Numbered from the stretch's first letter, positions 7,848-16,415 are shown. The stretch: DNA of 64,000 nucleotides from an uncultured Eggerthellaceae bacterium (GCA_946618265.1 CAMOLA010000002.1:43881-107880); one strand, 5' to 3'. Numbers and translations are program-made. The notes: generated from the letters alone by a model not told the origin.

Positions 7848-8876
7848 TTGACGGGAGAAGCCTTTCCTACCATAACGGTCGTTGTCCCCGTCTACAACGT
7901 GGCAGCCTACATAGGTGATGCGATTTGTTCGCTGCAGGAGCAGACGTTTTCTGATTTCGAGGTCATCATGGTCGACGACGGCTCGACCGACGGGTCGCTC
8001 GACGTTGCGCGCGACCTCGTTGCCGGTGACGCGCGTTTTTGCTTTCTCAGGCAGGAGAACGCTGGGCCCGCTTCGGCGCGCAACCGTGCTTTCGAGGTGG
8101 CGCGCGGGGAATACATCGTCTGCCTCGATGCCGACGATTCGCTGACGCGCGAGGCGTTCGCCCGCCTGGTTTCCTTCGCGCGGCAGCACGACCTCGACTA
8201 TCTCGACTTCAGCGCGCACACCATCTACGAATCGAACGACTTGCGAGAAGTGCGGGACGAAAGCTTCTACGAGGGCCGGCGCGATATTGACGGTGTGATG
8301 TCGGGCCCCGAGCTGTTCTGTGCGTTCCAGAGGAATCGCGAGTACTGCTGCGCGTTGTGGCTGCATTTTTTCAAACGCGACTTGCTCGGCCAATCGTCGC
8401 TCATGCTCAAGGAGGGCTTGTACGTCCACGAGGACGAGTTGTTCTCGCCGCTGCTCATTGCCCGTGCGAAGCGGGCGGCGTTTCTAAATGAGCCGCTGTA
8501 TGTGCGACGCGTGCGTGGCCGGTCTGCGATGACGAGCGGGCGCAGCATGCGCAACGTCGCTTCCATGCACGAAGTTGTCCAGGAATTGTACGCGTGGATG
8601 AAAGTCCACGCGGTCGAGTTCGATGGCGCGTTTCGCGCTGCCTGGGCCCAACGCATCGCAGAGCTGCGCGAACTTGCCTGCGCTGACGCTCGCTCAGCGC
8701 CAGTTGATGAACTGGTGGCGTATAGCGAGGGGCTGCCGCCTGCCGAGCAGTTTGACTTCGAGCTCGATGTCGTGCAGGGCATGCTGCGACGCGCGGAATT
8801 CTATGGCTCGACTACGTGGCGCGTGGGCGAAGCGCTCCTTGCACTTCCGAAAGCGGCTCAAAAACTTGTAATGTGA
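7848..8876 (+). CDS. Family 2 glycosyltransferase
   Basis: This 342-aa cytoplasmic GT-A protein begins near ITVVVPVYNVAAYIGDAICS, the nucleotide-binding start of family 2. It has VDDGSTDGSLD and the metal-binding CLDADDSL, followed by ARNRAFEVARGEYI. It probably adds a sugar to a cell-surface polymer; the acceptor cannot be read from sequence. The start is TTG at 7848, preceded by AGGAGG; the ATG at 7843 runs straight into a stop. The end is odd: the stop TGA lies inside REP copy 3, so the repeat defines the C-terminus (KLVM). It is separated from other surface-polymer genes by the gat and his genes. Confidence 0.85.
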   Translation: MTGEAFPTITVVVPVYNVAAYIGDAICSLQEQTFSDFEVIMVDDGSTDGSLDVARDLVAGDARFCFLRQENAGPASARNRAFEVARGEYIVCLDADDSLTREAFARLVSFARQHDLDYLDFSAHTIYESNDLREVRDESFYEGRRDIDGVMSGPELFCAFQRNREYCCALWLHFFKRDLLGQSSLMLKEGLYVHEDELFSPLLIARAKRAAFLNEPLYVRRVRGRSAMTSGRSMRNVASMHEVVQELYAWMKVHAVEFDGAFRAAWAQRIAELRELACADARSAPVDELVAYSEGLPPAEQFDFELDVVQGMLRRAEFYGSTTWRVGEALLALPKAAQKLVM

Positions 8877-8902
8877 CAAAGGGGTCAGACCCCTTTGTCA
8901 CA
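8872..8902. repeat. REP-like palindrome copy 3, followed by T6
   Basis: A perfect 31-bp palindrome (central A) followed by TTTTTT at 8903-8908, so on the plus strand it also has the form of a Rho-independent terminator. It contains the stop codon of the glycosyltransferase gene and lies 24 bases before the RAYT start. Confidence 0.88.
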
Positions 8903-8925
8903 TTTTTTGAGAATGGAGGTTGGTT

Positions 8926-9690
8926 TTGCCGAGATCGCAGCGTCGGCGCAGTGAAGCTGACATCTACCATATCATCGTGAGAGGCGAGGGGAGGCGGATC
9001 CTTTTTGAGGACGATGAGGACAGGGAATGCTTCTTGCGTTTTCTGAAAGCGGCCCTTGATAGGTACGGCGCATCCATTTACGCATGGTGCCTCATGAGCA
9101 ATCACGCCCACATGCTGTTGAAAGCCGAATTCGGCGTCATGCCGCGGTTGATGCAAAGTTTGACGAGCGGGTATGCGAGCTATTTCAACAAGCGACACGA
9201 TGGCGTCGGGCACGTTTTCGCGGGACGCTACAAGAGTGAAGCGGTCGATACGGACGAGTATCTGCTCACGGTTGTCCGCTACATCCACTTCAACCCCGTG
9301 AAAGGGGGCTTGTCGGCGAGCTGTGACTACCGTTGGAGTAGCTACGGCCACTATGTTTCCCAGACAGGTTTCATCGATTCGGCGTTTGTGCTCGATGTAT
9401 GCGGCGGCTTGCTGAATTTCGTGAAGTTTCACGATGTCCCCGAATCGAAGGCCATTCTTGTCAAAGACAATGGAGTTGCGGCGAAATCGCGTATCGATGA
9501 TGACGAAGCGTTCGAGATAGCCGAAGCTATCGTCGGGCAAGGCGCGTTGCGCGAGGTCGGATCGCTTAGCAAAGGAGAAAGAGACGAGGCGATTGCGAAG
9601 CTGCGCAGGGCAGGGTTGACCGTGAGGCAGGTCGAGCGTTTTACGGGAATTGGTCGGGGCATCGTTAGCCGCGTCAAATGGAAAGATTGA
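8926..9690 (+). CDS. REP-associated tyrosine transposase (RAYT, Y1/IS200-like)
   Basis: This 254-aa protein opens MPRSQRRRSEADIYHIIVRG, the classic RAYT/TnpA-REP start. The HUH motif is in WCLMSNHAHMLL and the candidate catalytic tyrosine in VVRYIHFNPVKGG. A C-terminal helix-turn-helix region (AIAKLRRAGLTVRQVERFTG, then GIGRGIVSRV) is present. These enzymes cut and join single-stranded DNA at REP-type hairpins and are usually single-copy and domesticated rather than a mobile IS. TTG at 8926 was preferred over TTG at 8920 because GGAGG (8915-8919) then has normal spacing and the protein starts at the conserved MPRS. REP copies 3 (central A) and 4 (central T) flank it in opposite orientation. 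No frameshift or lost catalytic residue is seen, so it may be active. Confidence 0.92.
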   Translation: MPRSQRRRSEADIYHIIVRGEGRRILFEDDEDRECFLRFLKAALDRYGASIYAWCLMSNHAHMLLKAEFGVMPRLMQSLTSGYASYFNKRHDGVGHVFAGRYKSEAVDTDEYLLTVVRYIHFNPVKGGLSASCDYRWSSYGHYVSQTGFIDSAFVLDVCGGLLNFVKFHDVPESKAILVKDNGVAAKSRIDDDEAFEIAEAIVGQGALREVGSLSKGERDEAIAKLRRAGLTVRQVERFTGIGRGIVSRVKWKD

Positions 9691-9697
9691 GGATGAG

Positions 9698-9727
9698 ATA
9701 CTTTATTACTCTACTGTGGTAAAGTAT
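9698..9727 (+). terminator. Hairpin after the RAYT gene
   Basis: ATACTTTATTAC (9698-9709) can pair with GTGGTAAAGTAT (9716-9727) across a 6-base loop with two G-U pairs. It begins 8 bases after the RAYT stop and is followed by only a short T run, so termination may be partial. Confidence 0.45.
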
Positions 9728-9759
9728 TTGCCCGTACCGACCGTTGATTGGGCAGAGAA

Positions 9760-9790
9760 TGTGACGAAGGGGTCTGACCCCTTCGTCACA
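9760..9790. repeat. REP-like palindrome copy 4, inverted
   Basis: A 31-bp palindrome with compensating changes in both arms (GTGACGAAGG and CCTTCGTCAC) and a central T, so it is in the opposite orientation to copy 3. It lies between the RAYT gene and the hisZ-hisG start. The paired arm changes keep the hairpin intact. Confidence 0.9.
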
Positions 9791-9807
9791 TATAGGAAAG
9801 AAGGACC

Positions 9808-11481
9808 ATGAACTACACGACACCGCAGGGGTTCAGGGACGTTTTGTCCGACGAGGCCATCGAGCGCGAACGTATTGTCAGGCGCGTGCAGGACTGCTTC
9901 GCCGAGCGTGGATATGCGCCCATCGAGACCCCGACGCTCGAGAATATGGGCGTGATGCAGGCGGGCGGACGCGTTCCTACGTCGCCCTTCAAGTTTTTCG
10001 ACGCGCAGGGCAACCTCGTCACGATGCGGCCTGATGTTACGCTGCAGGTGGCGCGCATGTGCGCGACGCGCCTCGGATCCTCGGAAGGGCCGTTGCGGCT
10101 CCGCTATATCCAGCGCGTGTTCCGCGAAGTCGAGGGGCAGGGGGGCGTCGAGGCCCGTGAGAAAAAGCAAATCGGCGTCGAATGCATCGGGCTTGCCGGT
10201 CCCGAAGCCGATGCGGAGGTAATCGAGCTGTACGCCCAGGCTATGGAAGCAGCTGGGGTGCGCGACTTCAAGTTGTCGATTGCCACGGTAGGCGTGCTGC
10301 GCGCACTGCTTGGCGCGTCGAGCGCGCCGGCGGAATGGAAAGATGCCGTGCTCGAGGCGTTCCATGCGTCGAACTTCGTCGAGATAGACCGCCTTTGCGA
10401 TGGGGCTGAGGCCAAGGGTTCGAGCTTTGCTCCGGCCATTCGCCGTCTTGCCAGGATGCGGGGCGGTCGCGAGGTTGTCGCAACCGTTCGCGATTTGGTG
10501 TCGCCTTTTGGCTGCGACGGCGCACTCGACGAGTTCGAGCAAACCTGCGAACTGCTCTCGCAACGCGGGCTGGGAGAACGCATCGTCGTCGATTTTTCTG
10601 TCGTGAGCTCGTTCGACTACTATACGGGCATCGTGTTCGAAGCCTTCGCGCCAGGTCTGGGCGCGCCGCTTGGGAGCGGTGGACGTTACGACAATATGCT
10701 TGGCGTGTACGGTGCCGATCGTCCTGCTGCGGGATTCGCGTTTTATCTGGAAGAAGTCCAAGCAGCGCTCGCAGAGCAGGAGCGCACGGGCGGGGATGGC
10801 GGAGAGGCGCGTCCGCTGCGCGTCGCCGTGCCGAAGGGTTCACTCAACGCCGACACGATCGAGGCGCTCGCGTCGGCGGGGCTCGATGTGGCCGGCCTCG
10901 ACGACCCCGGTCGGTCGCTCATCATCAGCAATCCCGGGGTCGATTACATTATCGTGCGGCCGTCGGATGCTCCGGTGTTCGTCGAGACGGGTGCGGCCGA
11001 CTGCGGCGTGTGCGGAGAAGACTCGCTGCTCGAGTCTGAAGCCGACGTCGTTGAGCTCGTCGATTTGCGCTTCGGCGCATGTCGATTCATCGTCGCCGAG
11101 CCAGCGGGTGCAGCCGAGCACACCGCCGAGCAATATCGGAGGCTGGGCAGCATCCGCGTGGCGACGAAATACCCGCGTATTGCGCGCGCTCATTTTGCAC
11201 GCCGCGGCACGCAGGTCGAAATCGTGCAGCTGCATGGTAATATCGAGCTCGGGCCGTTAACGGGCATGTCGGAATGCATCGTGGACATTACGGCGACGGG
11301 CACCACGTTGCGCGAGAACAACCTAGTCATTACTGACGAAGTGCTTGACTCGACGGCGCGGTTCTTTGCGAACGCCGCATCGTTTAGGACCGATGCTCGC
11401 GTGCGCGATTTGTCGGCCAAGCTTCGTGAGCGTTCGCGTAACCGCGAATTGAAAGTGACGGCTGGCGGCGAAGGCAAGTAA
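9808..11481 (+). CDS. hisZG: HisZ-HisG fusion: ATP phosphoribosyltransferase with fused regulatory subunit
   Basis: This 557-aa protein joins two histidine-pathway subunits. Residues 1 to about 325 are HisZ, a histidyl-tRNA-synthetase-like regulatory domain (TPQGFRDVLSDEAIERE, then RYIQRVFREVEGQGG, and SFDYYTGIVFEAFAPGLGAP). From about residue 334 (RPLRVAVPKGSLNADTIEAL) it is the short-form HisG catalytic domain, which condenses ATP with PRPP in the first step of histidine synthesis. HisG_S enzymes normally need a separate HisZ; here both are in one chain without a stop or frameshift. AGGAAAGAAGG precedes the ATG. It opens the hisZG-hisD-hisC-hisB-hisH-hisA run, with REP copy 4 directly upstream. 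Confidence 0.92.
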   Translation: MNYTTPQGFRDVLSDEAIERERIVRRVQDCFAERGYAPIETPTLENMGVMQAGGRVPTSPFKFFDAQGNLVTMRPDVTLQVARMCATRLGSSEGPLRLRYIQRVFREVEGQGGVEAREKKQIGVECIGLAGPEADAEVIELYAQAMEAAGVRDFKLSIATVGVLRALLGASSAPAEWKDAVLEAFHASNFVEIDRLCDGAEAKGSSFAPAIRRLARMRGGREVVATVRDLVSPFGCDGALDEFEQTCELLSQRGLGERIVVDFSVVSSFDYYTGIVFEAFAPGLGAPLGSGGRYDNMLGVYGADRPAAGFAFYLEEVQAALAEQERTGGDGGEARPLRVAVPKGSLNADTIEALASAGLDVAGLDDPGRSLIISNPGVDYIIVRPSDAPVFVETGAADCGVCGEDSLLESEADVVELVDLRFGACRFIVAEPAGAAEHTAEQYRRLGSIRVATKYPRIARAHFARRGTQVEIVQLHGNIELGPLTGMSECIVDITATGTTLRENNLVITDEVLDSTARFFANAASFRTDARVRDLSAKLRERSRNRELKVTAGGEGK

Positions 11482-11492
11482 GTAATACGAGC

Positions 11493-11521
11493 GTGACAAA
11501 GGGGTCAGACCCCTTTGTCAC
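11493..11521. repeat. REP-like palindrome copy 5
   Basis: A perfect 29-bp palindrome with central A between hisZG and hisD. It forms a closely spaced pair with copy 6. Confidence 0.9.
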
Positions 11522-11546
11522 ATTAATCGAGTACGAAGAAAGGTAT

Positions 11547-11575
11547 GTGACAAAGGGGTCTGACCCCTTTGTCAC
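11547..11575. repeat. REP-like palindrome copy 6, inverted partner of copy 5
   Basis: A perfect 29-bp palindrome with central T, 25 bp after copy 5 and in the opposite orientation. Together they form a BIME-like inverted pair. It ends 17 bases before hisD, close to its ribosome site. Confidence 0.9.
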
Positions 11576-11592
11576 GCTCGGAAGGAAACGTC

Positions 11593-12876
11593 ATGAGAAG
11601 AGTCATCCTGGAGGCGGGCGAGCAGTTCGGAAACGCCCACCTGAAGCGCAAGAGCGCGTTCAACGCCAAGGCGATGGAGGTAGCGACGGGCATCGTGGAG
11701 GACGTGCGCCAGCGCGGCGACGAGTGCCTGCGCGAGCTGACCGCGAAGTTCGACGGCGTCGAGGTCGATCGGTTCCGCGTGCCGCAGGAGGCCATCGACG
11801 AGGCGGTTGCACAGTGCGATCCCGTCATCGCCGAGGCGCTCGAGCACGCCGCCGCCCAGATTCGCGAGTTCCACGAGCGTCAGCTGCAGCAGAGCTGGTT
11901 CGCCACGCGCCCGAACGGCTCGATTGTCGGCGCGAAGGTGACGCCGCTCGACTCGGTGGGCATCTACGTGCCCGGCGGGCGCGCCCTCTATCCTTCGACC
12001 CTGCTCATGAACGCGCTTCCCGCGAGCGTCGCCGGTGTGAAGCGCATCGTCGTGGTCAACCCGCCGACCAAGGACGGCTCGCTCGACTCCGCCATCCTGA
12101 AGGCGGCGCAGCTCGCGGGCGTGACCGAGATCTACTCGGTCGGAGGCGCCCAGGCCATCGCCGCGCTGGCGTACGGCACCGAGCAGATCGCGCCCGTTGA
12201 CAAGATCACCGGCCCGGGCAATGCTTTCGTAGCCGCTGCCAAGCAGCTCGTCAGCGGAGACGTGGGCATCGACATGGTCGCAGGGCCTTCCGAGGTGTGC
12301 GTCGTGGCCGACGAGACGGCCGACCCGCGCCTGGTGGCCATCGACCTCATGGCCCAGGCCGAGCACGACCCGCTGGCAACCTGCTATCTGGTCACGTTCT
12401 CGGCCGAATACGCCGATAGCGTCGAGGCGGCCATCGCCGAGTATCTGAAGGAGTCCACTCGCGCCGATATCACGTCGACGTCGCTCGACAACGAGGGCCT
12501 CATCGTGATCTGCGAGGATCTGCCCCAGGCGATCGGGGCCGTCAACGTCATCGCGCCCGAGCACCTCGAGCTGCATATCGCCAATCCGATGGATTCGCTC
12601 GGCGCCATCCGCCATGCAGGTGCGATCTTCCTTGGCGAATGGACGCCCGAGGCGGTCGGCGATTACGTTGCAGGTCCCAACCACACGTTGCCGACCGGCG
12701 GCACGGCGCGCTTCTCCAGCCCGCTTTCGGTCGAAGAGTTCGTCAAGAAGTCCTCGATCATCCAATACTCTCCGGCGGCGCTTTCCGACGATGCCGATGC
12801 CATCATCACCATCGCCGACCACGAGGGCCTCTGGGCGCATGCGCAAAGCGTCAGATTGCGCAAGGAGGCGCTGTAG
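11593..12876 (+). CDS. hisD: Histidinol dehydrogenase
   Basis: This 427-aa enzyme carries out the last two NAD-dependent oxidations from histidinol to histidine. Characteristic blocks are YVPGGRALYPSTLLMNALPA, VGGAQAIAALAYGTEQIAPV, the signature KITGPGNAFVAAAKQLV, and DMVAGPSEV. Zinc and catalytic residues are seen in AQAEHDPLA and VIAPEHLELH. The ATG at 11593 has GGAAACG upstream; an earlier in-frame start falls inside REP copy 6 and was rejected. hisC follows after 73 bases. Confidence 0.96.
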   Translation: MRRVILEAGEQFGNAHLKRKSAFNAKAMEVATGIVEDVRQRGDECLRELTAKFDGVEVDRFRVPQEAIDEAVAQCDPVIAEALEHAAAQIREFHERQLQQSWFATRPNGSIVGAKVTPLDSVGIYVPGGRALYPSTLLMNALPASVAGVKRIVVVNPPTKDGSLDSAILKAAQLAGVTEIYSVGGAQAIAALAYGTEQIAPVDKITGPGNAFVAAAKQLVSGDVGIDMVAGPSEVCVVADETADPRLVAIDLMAQAEHDPLATCYLVTFSAEYADSVEAAIAEYLKESTRADITSTSLDNEGLIVICEDLPQAIGAVNVIAPEHLELHIANPMDSLGAIRHAGAIFLGEWTPEAVGDYVAGPNHTLPTGGTARFSSPLSVEEFVKKSSIIQYSPAALSDDADAIITIADHEGLWAHAQSVRLRKEAL

Positions 12877-12949
12877 GAGGGACTTGACGTCGCAAAATGG
12901 GCCGCGGGGACAGATTCGGCTCGTTTTCGAACGAGAAAGGGAATATGCA

Positions 12950-14026
12950 ATGAAACAAGTTCGCCCAGCTGCCCCGCAGCTTGCCGATATACAGCCGTAC
13001 GATCCGAAATACATTCCCGCCGAGGTCATGATCTCGGCGAACGAGAACACGAGCGACGTGTCGTTCGAGCTGCGCCGCGAGATCGAACGCGCCATACGCA
13101 AGGTGCCGTTCAACCGCTATCCCGACCCGTTGGCCAACGATTTGCGCAACATGATAGCCGAGGCCAACGGGCTCGACCGCGATCAAGTCGTCATGGGCAA
13201 CGGCGGCGACGAGCTGCTGTTCAACATCGCGCTTGCGTGGGGCGGGCCGGGACGCACCTTCCTCAACCTGCCGCCGACGTTCTCGGTGTACAAGAACAAC
13301 GCCCAGCTGACGAACACGAGCATCGTCGACGTACCGCGTCTGCCCGATTTCTCGATCGACGAGGAAGCCGTGCTCGCGCGTCTTGCGCAAGACGATATCG
13401 ACTACACCATCATCACGAGCCCCAACAACCCTTCGGGCAACGTCGTCGATACGTCGTTCGTGCGGCGCGTGCTCGAAGCGACCGATGCGCTCGTGATGGT
13501 CGACGAGGCGTATTTCGAGTTCTCGCGCAACACGGTGCGCCCCCTGCTCGAAAGCCACGAGAACCTGGTCATTCTCCGCACGTTTTCCAAGGCGTTCTCG
13601 CTCGCGGGCGTGCGCATGGGCTACCTGTTGGGAAACGAGAGCGTGATCAGGGAATTCAAGAAGGTTCGCCAGCCCTACTCGGTCGACGCCGTCTCGCAGG
13701 CCATCGCGCGCGTCGTGTACGAGAACCGCGCCCAGTTCGAAAAGGGCATCGACGCCATCATCGAGCAACGGGCCCGCGTCACTGCCGAGCTCGATGCCAT
13801 GGACGGCGTCGAGGTGTTTCCGTCTGCCGCCAACTACGTCCTGTTCAGGCTCGACGGCGCCTACGATGCCGGCGACGTGTGGCAGCGCCTGCTCGATAAC
13901 GGCGTGCTCATCCGCGATTTCTCCCGTTCGCCCCGCCTCGAGAACTGCCTGCGCGTCTCGATTGGCAACGAGGAAGAGAACACGCGGTTCCTCGGCGAGC
14001 TGCGACAGATTCTGGGATTGGTTTAG
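12950..14026 (+). CDS. hisC: Histidinol-phosphate aminotransferase
   Basis: This 358-aa PLP enzyme of aminotransferase fold type I converts imidazole-acetol phosphate to histidinol phosphate. Visible motifs are NRYPDPLANDLRNMIAEANG, the cofactor-binding MGNGGDELL, ITSPNNPSGN, VDEAYFEFS, and the Schiff-base lysine in RTFSKAFSLAGVRMGY. GAGAAAGGGAAT precedes the ATG. The frame extends upstream into hisD, but the conserved N-terminus begins near MKQVRPAAPQ, which supports this start. Confidence 0.94.
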   Translation: MKQVRPAAPQLADIQPYDPKYIPAEVMISANENTSDVSFELRREIERAIRKVPFNRYPDPLANDLRNMIAEANGLDRDQVVMGNGGDELLFNIALAWGGPGRTFLNLPPTFSVYKNNAQLTNTSIVDVPRLPDFSIDEEAVLARLAQDDIDYTIITSPNNPSGNVVDTSFVRRVLEATDALVMVDEAYFEFSRNTVRPLLESHENLVILRTFSKAFSLAGVRMGYLLGNESVIREFKKVRQPYSVDAVSQAIARVVYENRAQFEKGIDAIIEQRARVTAELDAMDGVEVFPSAANYVLFRLDGAYDAGDVWQRLLDNGVLIRDFSRSPRLENCLRVSIGNEEENTRFLGELRQILGLV

Positions 14027-14212
14027 GCTGGCGGCGCACGGCTGTCTCCGCTTGGCATCCAGGCCCAATAGCCCGCTTCTTCCGGACAGGGCGGGCGATC
14101 GGAAGGACGGCGCGCATGACAACCTGTCTCTTTTCGGTTGTCGGCCACGCAAGGGCATTGACGGCGCGAACTCGTGCGATACTGGTCCGGCATAGATGAA
14201 GGCAAGTAGGAA

Positions 14213-14243
14213 TGTGACAAAGGGGTCAGACCCCTTTGTCACA
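14213..14243. repeat. REP-like palindrome copy 7
   Basis: A perfect 31-bp palindrome with central A, 28 bases before the hisB start. It is the last copy of the family in the window. The 245-bp hisC-hisB gap holds nothing else recognisable. Confidence 0.9.
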
Positions 14244-14271
14244 TTCAAGGGAGCAAGGCGAAAGGACGAAC

Positions 14272-14862
14272 ATGACGCGTCAGGCGACGATAACGCGCGC
14301 GACGAAGGAAACCGACATCGTCATCACGCTCGACCTCGATGGCTCGGGCGCCACGACGATCGACACGGGCATTGGGTTCTTCGACCACATGCTCGAGGCA
14401 TTTGGGCGCCATGGCCTGTACGATCTCGAGGTGAAAGCCAAAGGCGACTTGCACGTCGACGGGCATCATACGGTCGAGGACTGCGGCATCGTGCTCGGCC
14501 AGGCCTTTGCCCGCGCGCTCGGCGACAAGCGCGGCATCGTGCGCTACGGCGACATCGCGCTTCCCATGGACGAAGCGCTCGTGATGGCCGCGGTCGACAT
14601 CTCGGGTCGCGGGGCGCTGTACTGGGACATGGACATTCCCTACCAGATGGTGGGCGCCTTCGACTCCACGCTGGCCAAGGAGTTCTTCATCGCCTTCGCG
14701 GCGAATGCGGGCATCACGCTGCACGTGCGGCAGCTCGCCGGCGAGAACGTGCATCACGTGGTCGAAGCCTTGTTCAAGGCAGTCGCCCGCGCCCTGCGCG
14801 CCGCCGTTGCGACCGACCCGCGCGCAGCAGACGCGCTTCCGAGCACCAAAGGCGCGCTCTAG
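14272..14862 (+). CDS. hisB: Imidazoleglycerol-phosphate dehydratase
   Basis: This 196-aa protein is the monofunctional dehydratase, without the histidinol-phosphatase domain found in enterobacterial HisB. The two manganese-binding histidine signatures are visible: [13 protein letters not shown] with [18 protein letters not shown], and later [19 protein letters not shown]. The start is ATG at 14272 with AAAGGA upstream; an ATG in REP copy 7 would add 12 unconserved residues. A separate histidinol-phosphate phosphatase must be encoded elsewhere. Confidence 0.95.
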   Translation: MTRQATITRATKETDIVITLDLDGSGATTIDTGIGFFDHMLEAFGRHGLYDLEVKAKGDLHVDGHHTVEDCGIVLGQAFARALGDKRGIVRYGDIALPMDEALVMAAVDISGRGALYWDMDIPYQMVGAFDSTLAKEFFIAFAANAGITLHVRQLAGENVHHVVEALFKAVARALRAAVATDPRAADALPSTKGAL

Positions 14863-14985
14863 CAAACGCGAACGGGGCCGAGGTGCCAGCTGGTCGTGGG
14901 GGAGAATCTGGACCAGGGCAGGCCGTTCGTCACGGCCGAAGAACATGCGCCCTGGCCGAGGTAGTTTCAAGATAGAGGAAGATTC

Positions 14986-15618
14986 GTGATAGCAGTAGTC
15001 GATTACCACAAGGGCAACTTGAAGTCGGTCGAGCGCGGACTCATCGGAGTCGGTGCCGACGCGCGCATCACCGACGACGCGGCGGAAATCGCGCGCGCCG
15101 ATGCCATCGTGCTGCCGGGCGTGGGCGCGTTCGCCGATGCCGCGGCCGCCATGAACGAGCTCGGCCAGATGCAGCTCTTGTGCGAGCGCATCGAAGCCGG
15201 CGTGCCGTTCCTCGGCATTTGCCTGGGGCTTCACCTCATGTTCGAGGGAGGCGACGAGCATGCGCAGGGCTCGCCCACGCCCGGCATGGGCATCTTGCCC
15301 GGCATCGTCAGCGCGCTTCCCAAGGTTGATTCCGCCGGCAATGCGTACAAGATCCCGCACGTCGGCTGGAATAGCGTCGAGTACTCAGGCGAACCGAGCG
15401 CGCTATTCGATGGTATTCCCGATGGCGAGTTTTTCTATTTCACGCATAGCTTCGCGGTGCCGCAATCGTCCGCTACGATTGCGACGACGACCCATTCCGT
15501 CGCGTTTCCCTGTGCCGTCCAGGTGGCCGAGCGTGCGTTCGGGGTTCAGTTCCACCCCGAAAAAAGCTCGGATGCGGGCGCGCGGTTGCTGGCGAACTTC
15601 GTCAAGCTGGCAAGCTGA
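14986..15618 (+). CDS. hisH: Imidazole glycerol phosphate synthase, glutaminase subunit
   Basis: This 210-aa class I glutamine amidotransferase supplies ammonia to HisF. The nucleophile is in GVPFLGICLGLHLMFEGG, the glycine-rich entry LPGVGAFADA is present, and the His-Glu pair lies in VQFHPEKSSDAGARLL near the C-terminus. The start is GTG at 14986 with AGAGGAAG upstream; it gives MIAVVDYHKGNLKSVERGL, the usual HisH N-terminus. Its partner hisF lies 6.5 kb downstream, with several unrelated genes between. Confidence 0.95.
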   Translation: MIAVVDYHKGNLKSVERGLIGVGADARITDDAAEIARADAIVLPGVGAFADAAAAMNELGQMQLLCERIEAGVPFLGICLGLHLMFEGGDEHAQGSPTPGMGILPGIVSALPKVDSAGNAYKIPHVGWNSVEYSGEPSALFDGIPDGEFFYFTHSFAVPQSSATIATTTHSVAFPCAVQVAERAFGVQFHPEKSSDAGARLLANFVKLAS

Positions 15619-15689
15619 CGCTGCGAACGGATTGCGTCGGTTCGCCCGATACGTTCAGACGAGAATCGCGCTCACGAGGAAGGAATCAC

Positions 15690-16415
15690 ATGTACCTGCT
15701 ACCCGCAATCGATATCCTGGACGGCAAGGCCGTGCGTTTGGCGAAAGGCGATTACGCCAAGGTCACGGTGTACAACGAGAATCCCGTCGAACAGGCGAAG
15801 GTCTTCGAGGACGCCGGTGCCGAATGGCTGCACATGGTCGATTTGGACGGCGCGAAGTCGGGCAATGCCGACAACATCCGCGTCGTCGAGGAGATTCTGT
15901 CCAAGACCAGCCTCAAGGTCGAGATCGGCGGCGGCATTCGCAGCCTGGCCGTCATCGAGCGCCTCGTGAACGCGGGCGCTACCAGGCTCGTTTTAGGTAC
16001 GGCGCTCGTTCGCGATCCCGAATTCGCGCAGGCGGCCATCGAGCAATACGGAGACGCGCTTGCCGCGGGCATCGACGCCAAGAGCGGGGAAGTGGCCGTC
16101 GCCGGCTGGACGCGGGGCAGCGGCATCACCGCGCATGAGCTGGCATCGCGCATGTCCGAGCTCGGCTACCGCCATCTGGTCTACACCGACATCGCGCGCG
16201 ACGGCATGCAGACCGGCATCGACGAGCAGGCCTATGTGCAGATGGCCGCGTCGTTCGGGCATCCCGTCATCGCGAGCGGCGGCGTGGCCGGCATGGACGA
16301 CATCGTTCGGCTCGCCCAGGTTGCCGACAGCATCGAGGGCGTCATCGCGGGCCGCGCCATCTACGAGGGCACGCTGCCGCTCGAGGAGGCCATCGCCGCT
16401 TGCAAAGCGCACTAG
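15690..16415 (+). CDS. hisA: ProFAR isomerase HisA
   Basis: This 241-aa (beta/alpha)8 barrel protein isomerises ProFAR to PRFAR in histidine synthesis. The half-barrel repeats are visible: PAIDILDGKAVRLAKGDY with catalytic Asp near residue 8, VEIGGGIRSLAVIE, the second Asp in LVYTDIARDGMQTG, and ASGGVAGMDDI. AGGAAGGAATC precedes the ATG. In many actinobacteria HisA is the dual-substrate PriA and also acts in tryptophan synthesis; sequence alone does not settle that here. Confidence 0.94.
   Translation: MYLLPAIDILDGKAVRLAKGDYAKVTVYNENPVEQAKVFEDAGAEWLHMVDLDGAKSGNADNIRVVEEILSKTSLKVEIGGGIRSLAVIERLVNAGATRLVLGTALVRDPEFAQAAIEQYGDALAAGIDAKSGEVAVAGWTRGSGITAHELASRMSELGYRHLVYTDIARDGMQTGIDEQAYVQMAASFGHPVIASGGVAGMDDIVRLAQVADSIEGVIAGRAIYEGTLPLEEAIAACKAH

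Noticed and set aside
4563..8429. A 1288-aa open frame on the minus strand opposite gatA and gatB
   Set aside because: It lies fully antisense to well-conserved gatC, gatA and gatB, has no recognisable domain, and is an artefact of high GC content.
8926..9690. An active IS200/IS605 insertion sequence
   Set aside because: There is no TnpB partner, and the MPRS start and C-terminal helix-turn-helix match the RAYT group; flanking repeats are REP-type palindromes, not IS ends.
11493..12200. A plus-strand frame beginning [10 protein letters not shown] twice and running into hisD
   Set aside because: The repeated TKGSDPFVT peptide is just the translation of the palindromic repeats; the rest is out of frame with hisD.
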